The position numbers were made by a program, and so were the translations under genes. The notes beneath the pieces were generated by a model. That model was given only the letters and a program-made list of their open reading frames with translations. It was not told the DNA's origin and ran no database searches. A stretch of DNA of 64,000 nucleotides, taken from contig CAWDVA010000007.1 of the NCBI GenBank assembly GCA_963805645.1, forward strand, positions 434,001 through 498,000, written 5' to 3'. Source of the DNA: CAVXEH01 sp963805645 (lineage in GTDB: Bacteria; Chloroflexota; Limnocylindria; QHBO01). This document shows positions 62,410-64,000 of the stretch, piece after piece; position 1 is the stretch's first letter, and each line of letters begins with the position of its first letter.

Positions 62410-63087
62410 ATGCCAGCCAGCAGCGACACGATCACCGAGCCGCAGAGCTCCGAGGACCTCTTCGTTGCGTTCGCCAATACCCTCCGCTTCGAGCGTGGCG
62501 AGCCCATCGAGGAGCTCGTTGATGCGGATGCCCTCCTGGCCTGGCTCCGCGAGCAGGGGCTGATCAGCGACCGTGCCCGCGCCGCGGAGGGCCAGCGGCT
62601 GGCGCACGACGCAGAGGAGGCGACGCGCAGGATCGAGCGCTTTCGCCACCTGCGCGCCCTGCTGCGGGTGATGGCCTCGCGGCTCAGCAGCGGAGAGCGG
62701 CCGTCGCGGGACCAGATCCGCCAGCTGAACCACGTGCTCCGCCACGGGCTCCACTTCCACCGGCTGCAGCTCGACGCCGATGAGGCCCGGTACTCCGTGG
62801 CCCAGGTCGGGGATCGGCTCGACCAGGCGCGAGCGGTGATCGCCGGCTCCTTCGCATCGTTCCTCGCGGACGAGGATCCGTCCCGCCTCCGGGTATGCGC
62901 CAACGAGGGATGTCGCGAGGTGTACATCGATCGCTCCCCCACCGGGCGGCGCCGATGGTGCGACATGCGGACCTGCGGAAACCAGGCAAAGGTCGCGCGG
63001 CATCGCGCGCGGGCACGAGCCGCTGCACAGAAACCCGGTGCGGAGCCGGCCGATTCGAGGGTTTCGGTCTCCGCCGCGTCCGACTAG
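62410..63087 (+). CDS. ABATE/CGNR zinc-finger transcriptional regulator
   Basis: The 225-residue protein has an N-terminal ABATE domain (LFVAFANTLRFERGEPIEEL, then ADALLAWLREQGLI) and a C-terminal CGNR zinc finger (CANEGCREVYIDRSPTGRRR then WCDMRTCGNQAKVARHRAR). CGNR regulators act as stress-related repressors in Actinobacteria and Chloroflexota. The TATACT box and operator array lie upstream, and the stop codon carries the next promoter box. Confidence 0.92.
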   Translation: MPASSDTITEPQSSEDLFVAFANTLRFERGEPIEELVDADALLAWLREQGLISDRARAAEGQRLAHDAEEATRRIERFRHLRALLRVMASRLSSGERPSRDQIRQLNHVLRHGLHFHRLQLDADEARYSVAQVGDRLDQARAVIAGSFASFLADEDPSRLRVCANEGCREVYIDRSPTGRRRWCDMRTCGNQAKVARHRARARAAAQKPGAEPADSRVSVSAASD

Positions 63088-63090
63088 AAT
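63085..63090 (+). promoter_or_regulatory. -10 box for the leader ORF and MgtE-type transporter
   Basis: TAGAAT overlaps the stop codon of the CGNR gene and ends 12 nt before ATG 63103, matching the leaderless pattern of this genome. Confidence 0.5.
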
Positions 63091-63102
63091 GTCGGCGGCC
63101 CG

Positions 63103-63270
63103 ATGGCGTCTGCCGTCGGCACCCGTGCCAAATCCGCAGCCGAGGCCGCAGCACAGCACCCGTGGACGCCGGTTCCTGTAGACCCGAACCACGCGCGCGC
63201 TCCGGATGCCGGGATTCCCGGAGGACGGTCGCCTAGCGTCGATCCGACGCGACTGTCTTTCGCGACCTGA
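63103..63270 (+). CDS. Proline-rich leader ORF, 55 codons
   Basis: ATG 63103 opens MASAVGTRAKSAAEAAAQHP and continues WTPVPVDPNHARAPDAGIPG, with 8 prolines concentrated in the second half, ending in TGA at 63268 to 63270. The stop abuts the left arm of a hairpin that hides the ribosome binding site of the transporter gene. It is likely a regulatory leader peptide rather than a functional protein. Confidence 0.45.
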   Translation: MASAVGTRAKSAAEAAAQHPWTPVPVDPNHARAPDAGIPGGRSPSVDPTRLSFAT

Positions 63271-63322
63271 CGACCACCCGCGCGCGCCACCGCAGCAGCA
63301 GACGCGACAGCGAGGTGGTCGT
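63270..63322 (+). promoter_or_regulatory. Hairpin sequestering the MgtE-type ribosome binding site
   Basis: ACGACCACC (63270 to 63278) and GGTGGTCGT (63314 to 63322) are a perfect 9-bp inverted repeat. The right arm contains most of the Shine-Dalgarno (GAGGTGG) of ATG 63326. Ribosomes stalled or ending at the leader ORF stop would cover the left arm and free the site. Confidence 0.6.
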
Positions 63323-63325
63323 TCC

Positions 63326-64000
63326 ATGCTCTTCCTGAGCCAGCTCATCGGCAAGCCGGTCCTGGACCGGGTCGGCGAGCCCTTCGGCGGGGTTCGCGAC
63401 CTGATCGTGGCCCTTGGCGAGCGCTATCCGCCCGTCACCGGGCTGGTCGTCCGCGTTGCCGGCGGCCGGGAGATCTTCCTGCCGTGGAGCGATGTCAACG
63501 AGATCGAGGCCTCGGGGGCGCGGCTGCACACGTCGAGCATCGATATCACCAGCTTCCGCCAGCGCCCCAACGAGATCCGCCTGTGGCTCGACCTGCAGGA
63601 CAAGCAGATCGTGGACGTTACCGGCCGCAAGATCGTGCGGGTCAACGACATCCAGCTGGCCCCGGTCCGCGGGCGCCTGCGCCTGGTGGCGGTGGACGTC
63701 GGACTTGCCGGCATCCTGCGACGCCTCGGCCTGTCGGGCCCGGGGGAACGGCTGGCCCGCGCGCTGCACCTGCCGATCGAGAACTACATCGAGTGGGAGG
63801 ATGTCGACCCTGTCGAGTCGAGCGTGAGCTCGCTGAAGCTGCGTGTCCCCCACCAGGCCCTGTCGACCCTGCACCCCGCGGACGTGGCCCACATCGTCGA
63901 GCAGCTCGCGCCACGCGACCGCGCAGGCATCCTCGCCTCCCTCGACGACGAGCGGGCGGCGGACGTCATCGAGGAGCTGTCCGCCGAGGACCAGGTCGAC
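63326..64000 (+). CDS. mgtE: MgtE-type magnesium transporter, N-terminal part (3' cut by window)
   Basis: The 225 codons present run to the end of the window without a stop. A PRC-barrel-like N-terminus (MLFLSQLIGKPVLDRVGEPF, then VRDLIVALG) precedes a second barrel copy (DLQDKQIVDVTGRKIVRVND) and the start of the MgtE N-domain superhelix (LRVPHQALSTLHPADVAHIV, then EQLAPRDRAGIL). The Shine-Dalgarno GAGGTGG lies 7 nt before ATG 63326. The membrane domain lies outside the window. MgtE proteins are Mg2+ channels gated by cytosolic Mg2+. Confidence 0.82.
   Translation, partial: MLFLSQLIGKPVLDRVGEPFGGVRDLIVALGERYPPVTGLVVRVAGGREIFLPWSDVNEIEASGARLHTSSIDITSFRQRPNEIRLWLDLQDKQIVDVTGRKIVRVNDIQLAPVRGRLRLVAVDVGLAGILRRLGLSGPGERLARALHLPIENYIEWEDVDPVESSVSSLKLRVPHQALSTLHPADVAHIVEQLAPRDRAGILASLDDERAADVIEELSAEDQVD

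Noticed and set aside
63091..63325. M-box or other known Mg2+/Mn2+ riboswitch in the mgtE leader
   Set aside because: I could not recognise the conserved core of the M-box or yybP-ykoY aptamers. The leader ORF plus a single RBS hairpin accounts for the visible structure.

Overview
The window is a GC-rich, densely packed bacterial chromosome segment with no phage, plasmid, transposase or CRISPR sequence. The gene content fits a Chloroflexota-type soil or freshwater bacterium, possibly Limnocylindria-like: clustered ECF sigma/anti-sigma pairs, a PadR-HAAS operon, CUT1 sugar and BMP-type nucleoside ABC transporters, a LytR-CpsA-Psr protein, and CGNR, PAC2 and Pol X proteins. No phylogenetic marker gene is present, so this placement is inference. 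A recurring TANNNT box 6 to 12 nt before start codons points to widespread leaderless transcription.

Layout. Positions 1 to 12.9 kb are a signalling region: a DUF2207 protein cut by the window edge, four ECF sigma/anti-sigma pairs (two minus, two plus), and between them a PadR-HAAS operon with very small membrane proteins. Three of the eight sigma/anti-sigma genes carry a single-base frameshift. Positions 12.9 to 16.7 kb hold a long hairpin, tRNA-His, a PAC2 protein, an unexplained 270-bp nested palindrome, a GlsB-like protein, and a metallophosphoesterase/ParB-like operon. Positions 16.8 to 21.4 kb are a complete CUT1 sugar ABC transporter with its ATPase. Positions 21.4 to 29.3 kb hold an ABC-2 exporter pair, a NUDIX hydrolase, nicotinate phosphoribosyltransferase with a TPR partner, a membrane-anchored M1-like pseudo-peptidase, a YbjN protein and ADP-glucose pyrophosphorylase.

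Positions 29.3 to 36 kb are cell-envelope genes (class A PBP, M23 peptidase with coiled coil, prepilin peptidase) and leucyl aminopeptidase. Positions 36 to 48.1 kb carry a nucleoside salvage set: adenosine deaminase, a BMP lipoprotein, a nucleoside ABC ATPase with two permeases, and a second adenosine-deaminase-like enzyme, interspersed with a HAD phosphatase, a phosphodiesterase, an Mrp ATPase and a PIG-L protein. Positions 48.2 to 55.4 kb hold a zinc-ribbon membrane protein, an LCP protein, YjbQ, a YyaL-type thioredoxin protein, an ABC exporter, a second PIG-L protein and a CsoR repressor whose operator overlaps its own start codon.

Positions 55.4 to 59.3 kb are a two-gene operon of unknown role. 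It pairs a TPR/acidic-tail protein with a 962-aa DNA-methylase-fold protein whose catalytic D/N-PP-Y motif is degraded, and it is driven by a near-consensus promoter. Positions 59.3 to 64 kb hold Pol X, two tiny proteins divergent from a CGNR regulator across a 52-bp-periodic operator array, and a truncated MgtE-type magnesium transporter. That transporter is preceded by a proline-rich 55-codon leader ORF whose stop codon abuts a hairpin sequestering the transporter's ribosome binding site. This resembles the enterobacterial mgtL design and is the most interesting candidate regulatory system in the window.
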